A DNA stretch of 38,370 bases from an uncultured Clostridia bacterium (GTDB lineage Bacteria > Bacillota > Clostridia > Christensenellales > Borkfalkiaceae), in NCBI GenBank assembly GCA_947629695.1, contig CANREQ010000005.1, positions 1 through 38,370 of the forward strand, read 5' to 3'. Under the pieces are notes generated by a model. It was not told where the DNA came from. It was given only the letters and a program-made list of their open reading frames with translations, and ran no database searches. The position numbers and the translations under genes were made by a program. Within the stretch, counting starts at the first letter, position 1. Each line of letters opens with the position of its first letter. This document shows positions 8,929 through 17,370 of this stretch, piece after piece.

Positions 8929-10551
8929 ATGTTTAACGCAAAAATGAGCTCCCTGTTTCTTGCCGCCGACGCATGGCTTGTCGGATTTATCGTTGTTTTG
9001 GTTGTCGCAGTAGTAGCTGTAATTGCGGCAATCTTATGTTGGTTTTTGGGTCGCAAGCTGTACAAAAAGCAAATTGACGCACAGCTTGGCGATGTTAAGG
9101 CTCGCGCCGACAAAATGATAGAAGAAGCTACGGCTGAAAGTAAATCGCTCAAAAAAGAGGCGATTTTGGAAGCAAAGGAACAGGAACTCAAGTTAAAGAA
9201 CGAGTTTGAGAGGGAAAGCAGAGAAAAGAAATCGGAACTGAACAAGCTCGAGCAGAGGTTGATGCAAAAGGAAGATAACCTCGATAAAAAGGAAGAGGCG
9301 CTCCAGAAGCGCAACGAGGAAATCGACAGACAGAAAAAGGATTTGCTCGCCAAAGAACAGGACATAAAGAAAACGCAGGAAAAGGTAAACCACCAACACG
9401 AGTTGATGGTGCAGGAGTTGGAGAAAGTCGCCCAGCTCACCAAAGAGGAGGCAAAGAGACTCCTTTCCGACGAGATCCTCGAAGAAACGCGCCACGACGT
9501 CGCGTTGCAGGTGCGCAATATAGAGCAGACGGCAAAGGACGAGGCCAATAACGAGGCCAAAAAGATAATTTCCCTCGCGATACAGCGTTGCGCAAGCGAC
9601 CACGCGTCGGAAATAACCGTTTCCGTCGTTCCCCTTCCCGGCGACGATATGAAGGCGAGGATAATAGGAAGAGAGGGCAGAAATATCCGCGCCCTCGAAA
9701 ATGCTACGGGCATAGAGCTCATAGTTGACGATACGCCCGAAGTCGTTATAGTATCCGGCTTCGACCCCGTAAGGCGCGAAGTCGCGCGCATAACTTTGGA
9801 GAGGCTCATCCAGGACGGCAGAATACATCCCGCGAGAATCGAAGAGACAGTCGCCAAGGTTAAAAAAGAGCTCGACCAAGAGATCAAAGCGGCCGGCGAA
9901 AGCGCGATGTTCGAGGTCGGCATTTACGGGCTTCATCCGGAACTTATCAAACTTATCGGCAGGTTGAAGTACAGGACAAGCTACGGGCAGAACGTATACA
10001 AGCATTCGTTGGAAGTCGCCCAGCTTGCCGGCCTTATGGCGCAAGAGCTCGGTTTGGACGTAAATTTGGCAAAGCGCGCGGGTCTGTTGCACGATATAGG
10101 CAAGGCAGTTGACAAAGAGCAGGAGGGCACGCACGTACAGCTCGGCGCGGATCTTGCGAAAAAGTACAACGAAAAGGCAAACGTCATCAACGCCATTGCG
10201 GCGCACCACGGCGATTGCGAGCCCAAGACGGTTGAGGCCGTTCTCGTTGCGGCGGCGGACGCGATTTCGGGTGCCCGTCCCGGTGCAAGGCGCGAGACAG
10301 GCACAAACTATATCAAGAGGCTTGAAAAGCTCGAAGAGATCGCGGGTAGCTTTAACGGCGTTGACAAAACTTACGCCATCCAGGCGGGCCGCGAAGTGCG
10401 CGTCATAGTCAAGCCGGAGCAGGTTGACGACGCCCAGGCGATGTTCCTCGCAAAGGATATAGCCAAAAAGATAGAGGCGGAGCTCGAGTATCCCGGTCAG
10501 ATAAAGGTAAACGTAATACGCGAATCGAGAAGCGTCGAATACGCGAAATAA
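8929..10551 (+). CDS. rny: Ribonuclease Y
   Basis: RNase Y is the membrane-anchored endoribonuclease that starts mRNA decay in many Firmicutes. Domains in order: an N-terminal membrane helix (about 17-40), a long charged coiled coil (about 45-215), a KH RNA-binding domain (about 225-290, with [13 protein letters not shown] near 245-257), and an HD phosphohydrolase domain with [10 protein letters not shown] (His388-Asp389) and AAHHGD downstream. At 540 residues it is full length for the family (about 510-540). The ATG has an ideal AGGAGG 8 bases upstream. It appears to be transcribed alone, from the promoter at 8830-8858 to the strong hairpin at 10574-10602. Confidence 0.98.
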   Translation: MFNAKMSSLFLAADAWLVGFIVVLVVAVVAVIAAILCWFLGRKLYKKQIDAQLGDVKARADKMIEEATAESKSLKKEAILEAKEQELKLKNEFERESREKKSELNKLEQRLMQKEDNLDKKEEALQKRNEEIDRQKKDLLAKEQDIKKTQEKVNHQHELMVQELEKVAQLTKEEAKRLLSDEILEETRHDVALQVRNIEQTAKDEANNEAKKIISLAIQRCASDHASEITVSVVPLPGDDMKARIIGREGRNIRALENATGIELIVDDTPEVVIVSGFDPVRREVARITLERLIQDGRIHPARIEETVAKVKKELDQEIKAAGESAMFEVGIYGLHPELIKLIGRLKYRTSYGQNVYKHSLEVAQLAGLMAQELGLDVNLAKRAGLLHDIGKAVDKEQEGTHVQLGADLAKKYNEKANVINAIAAHHGDCEPKTVEAVLVAAADAISGARPGARRETGTNYIKRLEKLEEIAGSFNGVDKTYAIQAGREVRVIVKPEQVDDAQAMFLAKDIAKKIEAELEYPGQIKVNVIRESRSVEYAK

Positions 10552-10565
10552 TCTAAAACCTAATA

Positions 10566-10608
10566 AAAATTACGGCCCCGAAAGCGCATGGCTTTCGGGG
10601 CCCGTTTT
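10566..10608. terminator. Bidirectional rho-independent terminator between rny and the PadR gene
   Basis: A 12-bp perfect stem, GGCCCCGAAAGC (10574-10585) / GCTTTCGGGGCC (10591-10602) with a 5-base loop, is followed on the + strand by TTTT (10605-10608). On the - strand it is followed by the T-rich complement of 10566-10570 (AAAAA on +). It separates two convergent genes, rny (+) and the PadR gene (-). Confidence 0.9.
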
Positions 10609-10636
10609 ATGAAATTTTTAAGTTTGTCAGCTTGGT

Positions 10637-12166
10637 TTATTTCACCTGCAAATAGAAAACTATCGCAAATACTACGATGTTGAGCGCCGTTATAATGGGG
10701 ATAACGAGAAGTTTCATTATGTCGCTCACTACGGTGAAGTTGATGTTGAACAAAAACGAGCAAACGCAAATGATAAGTATTAAAATTATCGTTATCACGA
10801 CGCATTTAGATATGTAAGCGTTCGACATCGGCTTGGTGCAGTTGGCTCCGTAACCCTTGAGGAACAGCCCGCCGAATATCGCAAATTGCACCAGCCCGAT
10901 AATCAGAAGCGTCACCGGATAGATGACGGGCACGCCGAGCTTCGACCTGAAGATCATGCAGAACATAAACTCTACAAGCAGGATAAACAGCACCGCGGCG
11001 GAGCTTATCGCAAACGTCAAACCCTTGTTATAGGTGGTTTTTGTCGCGTAAGTCGTGCGAGTGTCGTACTCCGTGGAGGGAGTTACGCGCACGCCGTCCG
11101 TTTTCCCGCGGTCGATAATAACCGTCTGGGCGGCCGGCTTTTTGGGTTGCGAAGTCCTTTGTTGCTTTTCGCTTCCGTAGTCGGCCTCTACGCGGCCGTT
11201 TACAAGCGCCTTTTGGTAAATGCCGTTAATGAGGTTTTTATAATCCCTTTCGGCCTCAGATTTTACGTTGTAAAGTATTCTGTCGGTGTTAATGTTGTCG
11301 CTGTTGGGAACGACGTCAACCTCGCTCGTTGCCGGCTTGCTCTGGGCGATGGGCTCCGAGATAAGCTTTAAATAATTTTCGTGCGCACGCCTGCGCGCCT
11401 CGAGGTCCTCGGCGGAAATCCTCTCGTAGCCCGCCGTCTGGTCAGCCGCCTGACTTTGAGGCTGGGGCGGTTGCTGTTGAACGGGTTGCGGCATGGGCTG
11501 TTGGGGAGGTTGAACGGGTTGCGGCTGAGCCTGTTGTACGGGGGGCGCCTGATAAGGCTCGGCGTAAATCTCCTGAGGGGCGGGGGGAGTGTAAGCCGCG
11601 CTTTCGGGAGCGTCCGCGGCCTTGTCCTCGTCTTTTACAACGGGTACGCGCGACACCGAGTTGCGCAGTATGGAAAAATCGACGGGAGTGGGAGCGGGCT
11701 GGGTGAAATCAAAGGAGCGGTCGGAAATCAGACTGTCAATGATAGTCCTCGAGTATTCCCATTCCGCAAGATTTTTTTCGGTTATTTCCCTGCCGCTGTC
11801 GGTAAGCGTGAAGTACTTCCTTCTTCCGCCCGAAGAAACTTCGTCGCTTTTCCAATACGCCAAAATGTATCCCTGGCTTTCAAGCCTTTTAAGCGCGCTG
11901 TAAAGGGTGGGCTGTTTGAGCGAATATTGGTTGTGGCTCTTGCGCTCTATATCGCTGATGATTTCATACCCGTACTTGTCCCGCTCGTAAAGGGAGCGGA
12001 GAATTATGGTATTTATATGCCCGCGAATAAGGTCGGAGCTTATGCTGCTTTTATCTTCTTTGTCGGTAGAATCGCCCGCATCAACGTTTTGCGCGTCCCC
12101 GTCGGAGGTAGCCGCATTTACTTTGTCACGGTCGTCGCCGTCGTTTTTATCAATGAAATCGTCCAT
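10637..12166 (-). CDS. PadR-family winged-helix regulator with C-terminal membrane domain
   Basis: Residues about 44-150 are a PadR-type winged helix: ILRSLYERDKYGYEIISDIE, the recognition region QPTLYSALKRLESQGY, and the wing with SGGRRKYFTLTDSGR. PadR proteins usually repress genes in response to small molecules. A roughly 230-residue linker follows; about 155-240 is rich in Pro and Gln. The C-terminus holds four predicted membrane helices (about 383-405, 413-436, 454-475, 484-507). PadR proteins are normally soluble and 100-200 residues, so a 509-residue membrane-tethered form is odd. A short acidic leader precedes the DNA-binding domain. A perfect consensus promoter lies upstream, but the ribosome binding site is weak. 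It is divergent from the thioesterase gene, a likely target. Fold assignment is firm; the signal sensed is unknown. Confidence 0.9.
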   Translation of the reverse strand: MDDFIDKNDGDDRDKVNAATSDGDAQNVDAGDSTDKEDKSSISSDLIRGHINTIILRSLYERDKYGYEIISDIERKSHNQYSLKQPTLYSALKRLESQGYILAYWKSDEVSSGGRRKYFTLTDSGREITEKNLAEWEYSRTIIDSLISDRSFDFTQPAPTPVDFSILRNSVSRVPVVKDEDKAADAPESAAYTPPAPQEIYAEPYQAPPVQQAQPQPVQPPQQPMPQPVQQQPPQPQSQAADQTAGYERISAEDLEARRRAHENYLKLISEPIAQSKPATSEVDVVPNSDNINTDRILYNVKSEAERDYKNLINGIYQKALVNGRVEADYGSEKQQRTSQPKKPAAQTVIIDRGKTDGVRVTPSTEYDTRTTYATKTTYNKGLTFAISSAAVLFILLVEFMFCMIFRSKLGVPVIYPVTLLIIGLVQFAIFGGLFLKGYGANCTKPMSNAYISKCVVITIILILIICVCSFLFNINFTVVSDIMKLLVIPIITALNIVVFAIVFYLQVK

Positions 12167-12193
12167 CTTTCGTTTACCCCGAATTTTGTATGT

Positions 12194-12222
12194 ATTATAC
12201 CATAAAGTGCAAATTATGTCAA
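12194..12222 (-). promoter_or_regulatory. Perfect consensus sigma-A promoter of the PadR gene
   Basis: Read on the - strand: TTGACA (complement of 12217-12222), a 17-base spacer and TATAAT (complement of 12194-12199), 12 of 12 consensus positions. The start point should lie near 12187, about 20 bases before the ATG at 12166. The -35 is embedded in ATGTTGACAT, an ATGT/ACAT inverted repeat resembling PadR half-sites, which hints at autoregulation. Confidence 0.85.
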
Positions 12223-12279
12223 CATTTTGAAAAAATAAAAAGTACTATGTCAGGCATAAATTATTAAATTTGCGCAAAT

Positions 12280-12309
12280 TTGTGGACATTTTGCCCCAAT
12301 AGGTATATA
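12280..12309 (+). promoter_or_regulatory. Candidate promoter of the thioesterase gene
   Basis: TTGTGG (12280-12285), an 18-base spacer and TATATA (12304-12309) give a plausible but weaker promoter pointing at the gene that starts at 12348. It is divergent from, and about 60 bases away from, the PadR promoter, so one bound regulator could affect both. Confidence 0.4.
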
Positions 12310-12347
12310 TTTATAGGTGTGAAAAAATACAGGTGGTAAAAATAAAA

Positions 12348-13082
12348 ATGTATCTGCATAAAAAGGATTACGAGATCCGCTATACCGATGTGGATTTCAA
12401 CGATAATTTAAAGCTTTCTTCGCTGTTGTCCCTGCTTGAGGAGTCGGCCTGCCTTTCCGCCGACGAGCTGGGCTTCGGTTATGCCGAACTTCAGCCGAAA
12501 AATATAGGCTTTATCCTCGTCAATTGGTATATAGAGCTGTTCAGGCCGATTGCTCTCGGGGATAAACTCAGCGTGCACACCTGGCCTATCGAGCCGCGTT
12601 TTTGCACCGTTTTCAGGGATTTCGAGCTGTACGTCGGCGGGGAAAAAGTGGGGGTCGCAACTTCGAGGTGGTGCACCGTGGACCTTGCGTCATTTAACAT
12701 GGTCCCCGCAAAAAATGCAATCGGCCGAGAGATCGTATACAACGATTTCCGTTCCGTGCAATTCAACGCGTGGAAGATCCCGCAGTTATCACCTTCCGGC
12801 GAGACAGATTACGTAAAATATGTTTCTTATTCCGATTACGACCACTACAACCACGTAAACAACACCAAGTACGGCGATTTCCTCATGGACGTTTTCTCTC
12901 CCGAAGAGCTTAAAAATATGTCGCTTTCTTCCGTGCAGATCACATATGTAAAGCAGTGCAAATACGGCGAAAAGCTGGAATTTTTCAAGCGAAAAACGGA
13001 CGACGGATATTATCTCGTAGAGGGCAAGGCGGAGGGCGAGACTCGTATACAGATGAAGGCCGGATTTTCCCAAACCGTTTAA
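12348..13082 (+). CDS. Acyl-ACP thioesterase (FatA/FatB-like)
   Basis: The 244 residues form two tandem hot-dog domains of the bacterial acyl-ACP thioesterase family (Pfam PF01643), which release free fatty acids from acyl carrier protein. The first hot-dog begins with IRYTDVDFNDNLKLSSLLSLLEE, and the second contains SDYDHYNHVNNTKY (about 162-175), whose Asn-His-Val-Asn-Asn matches the conserved active-site stretch. I chose the ATG at 12348 because AGGTGG (12331-12336) lies 11 bases upstream; an in-frame GTG at 12333 overlaps that site. The gene is divergent from the membrane PadR gene and 6 bases before the YgjP-type gene. Acyl chain length cannot be predicted from sequence here. Confidence 0.9.
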   Translation: MYLHKKDYEIRYTDVDFNDNLKLSSLLSLLEESACLSADELGFGYAELQPKNIGFILVNWYIELFRPIALGDKLSVHTWPIEPRFCTVFRDFELYVGGEKVGVATSRWCTVDLASFNMVPAKNAIGREIVYNDFRSVQFNAWKIPQLSPSGETDYVKYVSYSDYDHYNHVNNTKYGDFLMDVFSPEELKNMSLSSVQITYVKQCKYGEKLEFFKRKTDDGYYLVEGKAEGETRIQMKAGFSQTV

Positions 13083-13088
13083 CCCTTT

Positions 13089-13730
13089 ATGAAGTACGAA
13101 TACGTTTTAAAGCGCTCGGCAAGGCGGAAAAGCATCGGCATTTCGCTTCTTACCGACAACACTATCGTCGTCTCCGCGCCGCTGAAAACGGCTGTGGCGG
13201 ACATAGAAAAATTCATAACCGAAAAAAGCGCGTGGCTGGATAAGCATATCGCGATAAACGACGGCATAGATAACCGCTTTTCCGCAGTCAAAGAGGGCAA
13301 AGCCGTGCTCGTAAAGGGCAATCCGGTTGACTTAATAAAGGGAAATAAAAACAGCTTTTCCTCCGGATTGATAGTTTTCACGTCTCCCGAAGGACTTAAA
13401 AAAATGCTCGTTAAAAATGTCGGCGGGGAATTTTTCTCGATGCTCGATGAAATAAGCAAGGCGACGGGGTTGCGGTTTTCAAAAGCCGCTTTCCGTTCTT
13501 ATAAATCGCGTTGGGGCTGTTGCAACAGGAAAAAGGAGCTGTATTTCAACTATAAACTTTTAATGCTCCCCCAAGATATCTGGGTTTACCTCATCGTGCA
13601 CGAGCTTTCGCATACCTTACATATGAACCACTCCGCGTCCTTCTGGAATTGCGTCGCTTCATATCTTCCCGATTATAAAGCGCGCCGCAAAAAGCTGAGG
13701 GAATACTCCTTTGTCTGCTCTATGTACTGA
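13089..13730 (+). CDS. YgjP-like metallopeptidase-domain protein
   Basis: A 213-residue protein of the DUF45/YgjP family (PF01863). The zinc site is clear: HELSH (His171, Glu172, His175) with a third ligand His181 in MNHSASFW. The preceding KSRWGCCNRKKELYFN and the N-terminal RSARRKSIGISL are also family signatures. The family has a zincin-like fold; the physiological reaction in this organism is not known. It starts 6 bases after the thioesterase stop with no obvious ribosome binding site, so translation is probably coupled. No convincing terminator follows in the AT-rich gap 13731-13856. Confidence 0.9.
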   Translation: MKYEYVLKRSARRKSIGISLLTDNTIVVSAPLKTAVADIEKFITEKSAWLDKHIAINDGIDNRFSAVKEGKAVLVKGNPVDLIKGNKNSFSSGLIVFTSPEGLKKMLVKNVGGEFFSMLDEISKATGLRFSKAAFRSYKSRWGCCNRKKELYFNYKLLMLPQDIWVYLIVHELSHTLHMNHSASFWNCVASYLPDYKARRKKLREYSFVCSMY

Positions 13731-13770
13731 CTTTCGGCTTATTTTTAAATATACAAATATTCTTAAATTT

Positions 13771-13881
13771 TTGCATAAATATAAATTATTGGCAAAAATT
13801 AGTGAAATTTTATGCGTTTTTGTCCAAAAGATTTTTAAAAAATCCCGTTATTTTACTTGACTTGCATAAACTATATATTAT
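13771..13881 (+). promoter_or_regulatory. Imperfect direct repeat, likely arginine-repressor operator pair
   Basis: TTGCATAAATATAAATTAT (13771-13789) and TTGCATAAACTATATATTAT (13862-13881) match at 18 of 20 aligned positions with one gap, 91 bases apart. The downstream copy fills the spacer between -35 and -10 of the argG promoter. An inverted GCATAAA core also occurs at 13809-13815. The TGCATAAA half resembles the TGAATAAA half of ArgR/AhrC boxes. The repeat is seen directly; assignment to ArgR rests on context. Confidence 0.5.
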
Positions 13882-13886
13882 ATAAT
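13857..13886 (+). promoter_or_regulatory. Sigma-A promoter of the arginine operon
   Basis: TTGACT (13857-13862), an 18-base spacer and TATAAT (13881-13886). The predicted start lies near 13893, at the left edge of a 20-base dyad (13892-13911), leaving a leader of about 45 bases before the argG ATG at 13938. Confidence 0.75.
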
Positions 13887-13891
13887 TGATA

Positions 13892-13911
13892 AGGTTACCG
13901 AGCGGTAGCCT
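13892..13911 (+). promoter_or_regulatory. Dyad/hairpin at the 5' end of the arginine operon mRNA
   Basis: AGGTTACCGAGCGGTAGCCT folds into an 8-bp stem (one G-T pair) with a GAGC loop, right at the expected transcription start. It has no T-tract, so it is not a terminator. It may be a DNA operator or an mRNA-stabilising 5' hairpin. Confidence 0.5.
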
Positions 13912-13937
13912 AAAATTATGTTATCAGAGAGCGTTTT

Positions 13938-15158
13938 ATGGAGAAAAAAATCAAAAAAGTAGTTTTGGCTTATTCCGGCGGGCTTGATACGTCTATAATC
14001 ATTCCCTGGCTTAAAGAAAATTACGATAACTGCGAAGTTATTGCGGTATCCGGCGACGTCGGGCAGACGACGGAGCTGGACGGCCTTCAGGAAAAGGCGA
14101 TCAAAACGGGCGCGTCAAAGCTCTATATAGAGGATTTGAAGAAGGAATTTATAGAGGATTATATTTATCCCACGATGAAAGCGGGGGCGGTGTACGAGAA
14201 TAAATATTTGCTCGGCACGTCTTTTGCCCGCCCGATCATCGCGAAAAGGATAGTGGAAATCGCCAAAAAAGAGGGCGCGGACGCGATCTGCCACGGTTGC
14301 ACGGGCAAGGGAAACGACCAGGTCCGCTTCGAGCTTACAATCAAGGCGTTTGCCCCCGAGATGAAGATAATCGCACCTTGGCGCATTTGGAGCATCAAGA
14401 GCCGCGACGAGGAAATAGATTATGCTGAAAAGCACAATATTCCCCTCAAAATAAACAGAGAGACAAACTATTCCAAGGATAAAAATCTTTGGCACCTCTC
14501 TCACGAGGGTCTAGATCTGGAAAATCCCGCAAACGAGCCCGATTACGACAAGATATTGGAGCTCGGAGTGTCTCCCTGGAAGGCTCCCGATAAGCCTACA
14601 TATGTAACCATACACTTCGAAAAGGGTATACCCACGGCGATCGACGGGAAGCAACTCGGCGCGGTGGAGATCATAGAAAAGCTCAACAAAATCGGCGGAG
14701 AAAACGGCGTGGGACTCGTCGATATGGTGGAAAACCGCCTTGTGGGAATGAAATCACGCGGCGTTTACGAAACCCCCGGCGGCACGATTTTGTATGCCGC
14801 GCACGAATTGTTGGAGTCCATTTGCCTCGACAAAGCCACTCAGCATTACAAGCAGATGATCGCCATAAAGTACGGCGAGATAGTATACGACGGCCAGTGG
14901 TTTACGCCCCTCCGCGAGGCCCTCGACGCGTTCGTCGATAAGACTCAGGAAACCGTAACGGGCGACGTAAAGCTCAAAATTTACAAGGGCAATGTGCTCA
15001 ATGCGGGGATAACGTCTCCTTATTCGCTGTACAGCGAGGATATAGCTACTTTCGGCGAGGACGACTGCTACAATCAGATGGATTCGCAGGGTTTCATCAA
15101 CCTTTTCGGCCTGCCCATAAAGGTGAAGGCGTTGCTCGACAGCAAAAAACTCAAGTAA
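13938..15158 (+). CDS. argG: Argininosuccinate synthase
   Basis: ArgG joins citrulline and aspartate with ATP to make argininosuccinate. The N-terminal PP-loop is [10 protein letters not shown] (about 10-19). [14 protein letters not shown], the [26 protein letters not shown] region (read in parts) and a C-terminal tail at 406 residues are standard. It is the first gene of the arginine operon; the ribosome binding site is weak (AGAGAG about 8-13 bases upstream of the ATG). The stop overlaps the argC start by one base (TAATG). The partner argH, often next to argG, is not in this window. Confidence 0.98.
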   Translation: MEKKIKKVVLAYSGGLDTSIIIPWLKENYDNCEVIAVSGDVGQTTELDGLQEKAIKTGASKLYIEDLKKEFIEDYIYPTMKAGAVYENKYLLGTSFARPIIAKRIVEIAKKEGADAICHGCTGKGNDQVRFELTIKAFAPEMKIIAPWRIWSIKSRDEEIDYAEKHNIPLKINRETNYSKDKNLWHLSHEGLDLENPANEPDYDKILELGVSPWKAPDKPTYVTIHFEKGIPTAIDGKQLGAVEIIEKLNKIGGENGVGLVDMVENRLVGMKSRGVYETPGGTILYAAHELLESICLDKATQHYKQMIAIKYGEIVYDGQWFTPLREALDAFVDKTQETVTGDVKLKIYKGNVLNAGITSPYSLYSEDIATFGEDDCYNQMDSQGFINLFGLPIKVKALLDSKKLK

Positions 15159-16090
15159 TGATAAACGTTTTTATTGACGGCAAAGAGGGCACGACGGGTC
15201 TGCAGATATACGACAGGCTTCAAAAGCGCGGGGATGTGAATATCATTGCGCTTTCCGAAGAGCTGAGAAAAAACCCCGAAGCGAGAAGGGAGTGTTTAAA
15301 CGAAGCGGACGTCAGCTTTTTGTGTTTGCCCGACGCGGCCGCAAAGGAAGCCGCGGAGATGGTCGTAAATCCCAAGGCCAAGATAATCGACGCGTCTACG
15401 GCACACCGCACAACCCCCGGTTGGATCTACGGATTTCCCGAAATTTCGGCAAAGAGAAGGGATGAGATCGCCCATTGCTCGCGTTTGGCAAACCCGGGCT
15501 GTCACGCGACGGGATTTATTTCAATCGTGGCACCCCTTGTAAAGGGCGGGATCGTGCCGGCGGATTATCCTTTTGTCGCCCATTCGGTGACGGGCTACTC
15601 CGGCGCGGGTAAAAAGACCATAGCCGTGTACGAGAGCGAGGGCAGGGATAAGGAATTGGATTCCCCCAGGCAGTACGCTATCACGCTGGAACATAAGCAT
15701 TTGCCCGAAATGCAGAGGGAATGCGGCCTGAAGTACAAGCCCATATTCAACCCGATAATCTGTGATTTTTACAGCGGAATGTGCGTGACGGTGCCTCTTT
15801 ATACCCGCCTCATGAATAAAAAATGCGGCGTTGACTCCATAAGAGAGTTTTTTAAAGAGTACTATGCCGGGCGGAATTTTTTGAAAGTTGCCTCGGCAGA
15901 AGATACCCCGTCTTTTATTCCCGCAAACAAAAACACGGATACGAATTATTTAACCATCTATGTGAGCGGAAACGACGACAGGATATTTATAGCGAGCGTA
16001 TTCGATAACCTCGGCAAAGGCGCTTCGGGCGCGGCCGTGCAGAATATGAATATAATGTTCGGGCTTGACGAGCGCACTTCGCTCATTTGA
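15158..16090 (+). CDS. argC: N-acetyl-gamma-glutamyl-phosphate reductase, type 2
   Basis: ArgC reduces N-acetylglutamyl phosphate to the semialdehyde with NADPH. The protein begins [20 protein letters not shown], the signature of the short, second ArgC type (about 310 residues) rather than the common 340-350-residue type. The catalytic cysteine is Cys115 in RLANPGCHATGF. The start overlaps the argG stop by one base. A 60-base gap with no clear promoter or terminator separates it from argJ. The type-2 form is the only arginine enzyme here that departs from the commoner Firmicutes type. Confidence 0.95.
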   Translation: MINVFIDGKEGTTGLQIYDRLQKRGDVNIIALSEELRKNPEARRECLNEADVSFLCLPDAAAKEAAEMVVNPKAKIIDASTAHRTTPGWIYGFPEISAKRRDEIAHCSRLANPGCHATGFISIVAPLVKGGIVPADYPFVAHSVTGYSGAGKKTIAVYESEGRDKELDSPRQYAITLEHKHLPEMQRECGLKYKPIFNPIICDFYSGMCVTVPLYTRLMNKKCGVDSIREFFKEYYAGRNFLKVASAEDTPSFIPANKNTDTNYLTIYVSGNDDRIFIASVFDNLGKGASGAAVQNMNIMFGLDERTSLI

Positions 16091-16150
16091 AGCGGCAAAG
16101 TTGAAACTAAATAAATACGGTTATTCAATTCAGACATTTTGACATTTAAG

Positions 16151-17368
16151 ATGAAGATAAAGGAAATAAAAGGCGGCGTATGCGCGCCCTTGGGCTTTAA
16201 GGCCAACGGCATACACTGCGGAATACGCAAAAACAAAATAAAGAAGGATTTCGCACTAATAGTAAGCGACGTGCGCGCGTCGGCGGCCGGGGTGTATACA
16301 AGCAATCTCGTGAAGGGCGCGCCCGTTCTGGTCACGAAGAAAAACCTTTCGGACGGCTATGCCCGCGCGATAATCTGTAACAGCGGCAACGCCAATACCT
16401 GCAACGCGGACGGCGTAGAGGTAGCGGAAAATATGTGCGAGTTGGTAACTTCCGTGGGCGGGATCGACGCAAAGGACGTGATAGTAGCTTCCACGGGCGT
16501 TATCGGGCAAAAGCTCGATATAACTCCCATGCGCGAGGGTATTGCTTCCCTCTGGGAGGGGCTCGGCGACAACAGCGACGGCGCGGCCGAAGCAATAATG
16601 ACGACCGACACGGTTAAAAAATCGGTTGCGGTTGAGTTCGCCGTCGGCGGAAAAAAGTGCAGAATAGGCGCAATTGCCAAGGGCGTGGGTATGGTTTGCC
16701 CCAATATGGCGACAAATCTTATATTTTTGACCAGCGACGCGGACATAACGCCGGCAATGCTTCAAAAAGCGCTCTCGGAGGACGTTAAAAGCTCTTTCAA
16801 TATGATAAGCGTGGACGGAGATCAATCCACCAACGATACATGTTGCATTATGGCAAACGGCCTTGCGGGGAATAAGCCGATAGACTGTGCGGGAAAGGAT
16901 TTCAATGCGTTTAAAAAGGCTTTGAATTACTGCACCGTAAAGCTTTCCAAAATGATAGCCAAAGACGGAGAGGGCGCGACAAAGCTCATAGAGTGCAACG
17001 TCATGGGCGCGAAGAGCGCAAAAAACGCAAAGATAATCGCGCGCACCGTCATAAAATCCTCGCTCGTAAAGGCGGCGATGTTCGGCTCCGACGCAAATTG
17101 GGGCAGGGTGCTGTGCGCAATAGGCTACGCCGGCGTGGACGTTGACGTGGATAAAATCGACGTGAGTTTTGCCTCCCGCGCGGGCGAAGTGGAAGTCTGC
17201 AAGGGCGGGCACGGCGTGGATTTCAGCGAGGAGCTGGCAAAGACCGTTCTTTCCGAGGATGAAATTTGTATAAACGTGCAACTCAATTCGGGCAGCGCTA
17301 AGGCCACCGCGTGGGGTTGCGATCTCACATACGATTACGTAAAAATAAACGGCGATTACAGGACTTAA
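16151..17368 (+). CDS. argJ: Bifunctional ornithine acetyltransferase / N-acetylglutamate synthase
   Basis: ArgJ moves the acetyl group from N-acetylornithine to glutamate and, in bifunctional forms, can also use acetyl-CoA. The autoprocessing site is in KGVGMVCPNMATNL, with Thr188 the nucleophile released at the N-terminus of the beta chain. GVIGQKLD and the GSDANWGRVLCAIGYAG region are conserved. I chose the ATG at 16151 (405 residues, MKIKEIKGGVCAPLGFKANG); an in-frame TTG at 16139 would add four residues, and neither has a good ribosome binding site. With argJ present no separate argA or argE is needed. argB begins 2 bases after the stop. Confidence 0.97.
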   Translation: MKIKEIKGGVCAPLGFKANGIHCGIRKNKIKKDFALIVSDVRASAAGVYTSNLVKGAPVLVTKKNLSDGYARAIICNSGNANTCNADGVEVAENMCELVTSVGGIDAKDVIVASTGVIGQKLDITPMREGIASLWEGLGDNSDGAAEAIMTTDTVKKSVAVEFAVGGKKCRIGAIAKGVGMVCPNMATNLIFLTSDADITPAMLQKALSEDVKSSFNMISVDGDQSTNDTCCIMANGLAGNKPIDCAGKDFNAFKKALNYCTVKLSKMIAKDGEGATKLIECNVMGAKSAKNAKIIARTVIKSSLVKAAMFGSDANWGRVLCAIGYAGVDVDVDKIDVSFASRAGEVEVCKGGHGVDFSEELAKTVLSEDEICINVQLNSGSAKATAWGCDLTYDYVKINGDYRT

Positions 17369-17370
17369 GT

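Noticed and set aside
9193-10209. 338-codon open frame antisense to rny
   Set aside because: It mirrors the coiled coil, KH and HD coding region of rny; no ribosome binding site or family features.
11381-12205. 274-codon + strand open frame opposite the PadR gene
   Set aside because: The - strand frame has a PadR domain, membrane helices and a perfect promoter; the opposite frame is a Leu/Gly/Arg-rich shadow and would run through that promoter.
13887-13937. Riboswitch or T-box in the arginine operon leader
   Set aside because: The leader is only about 45 bases with one short hairpin and no terminator or T-box motif.
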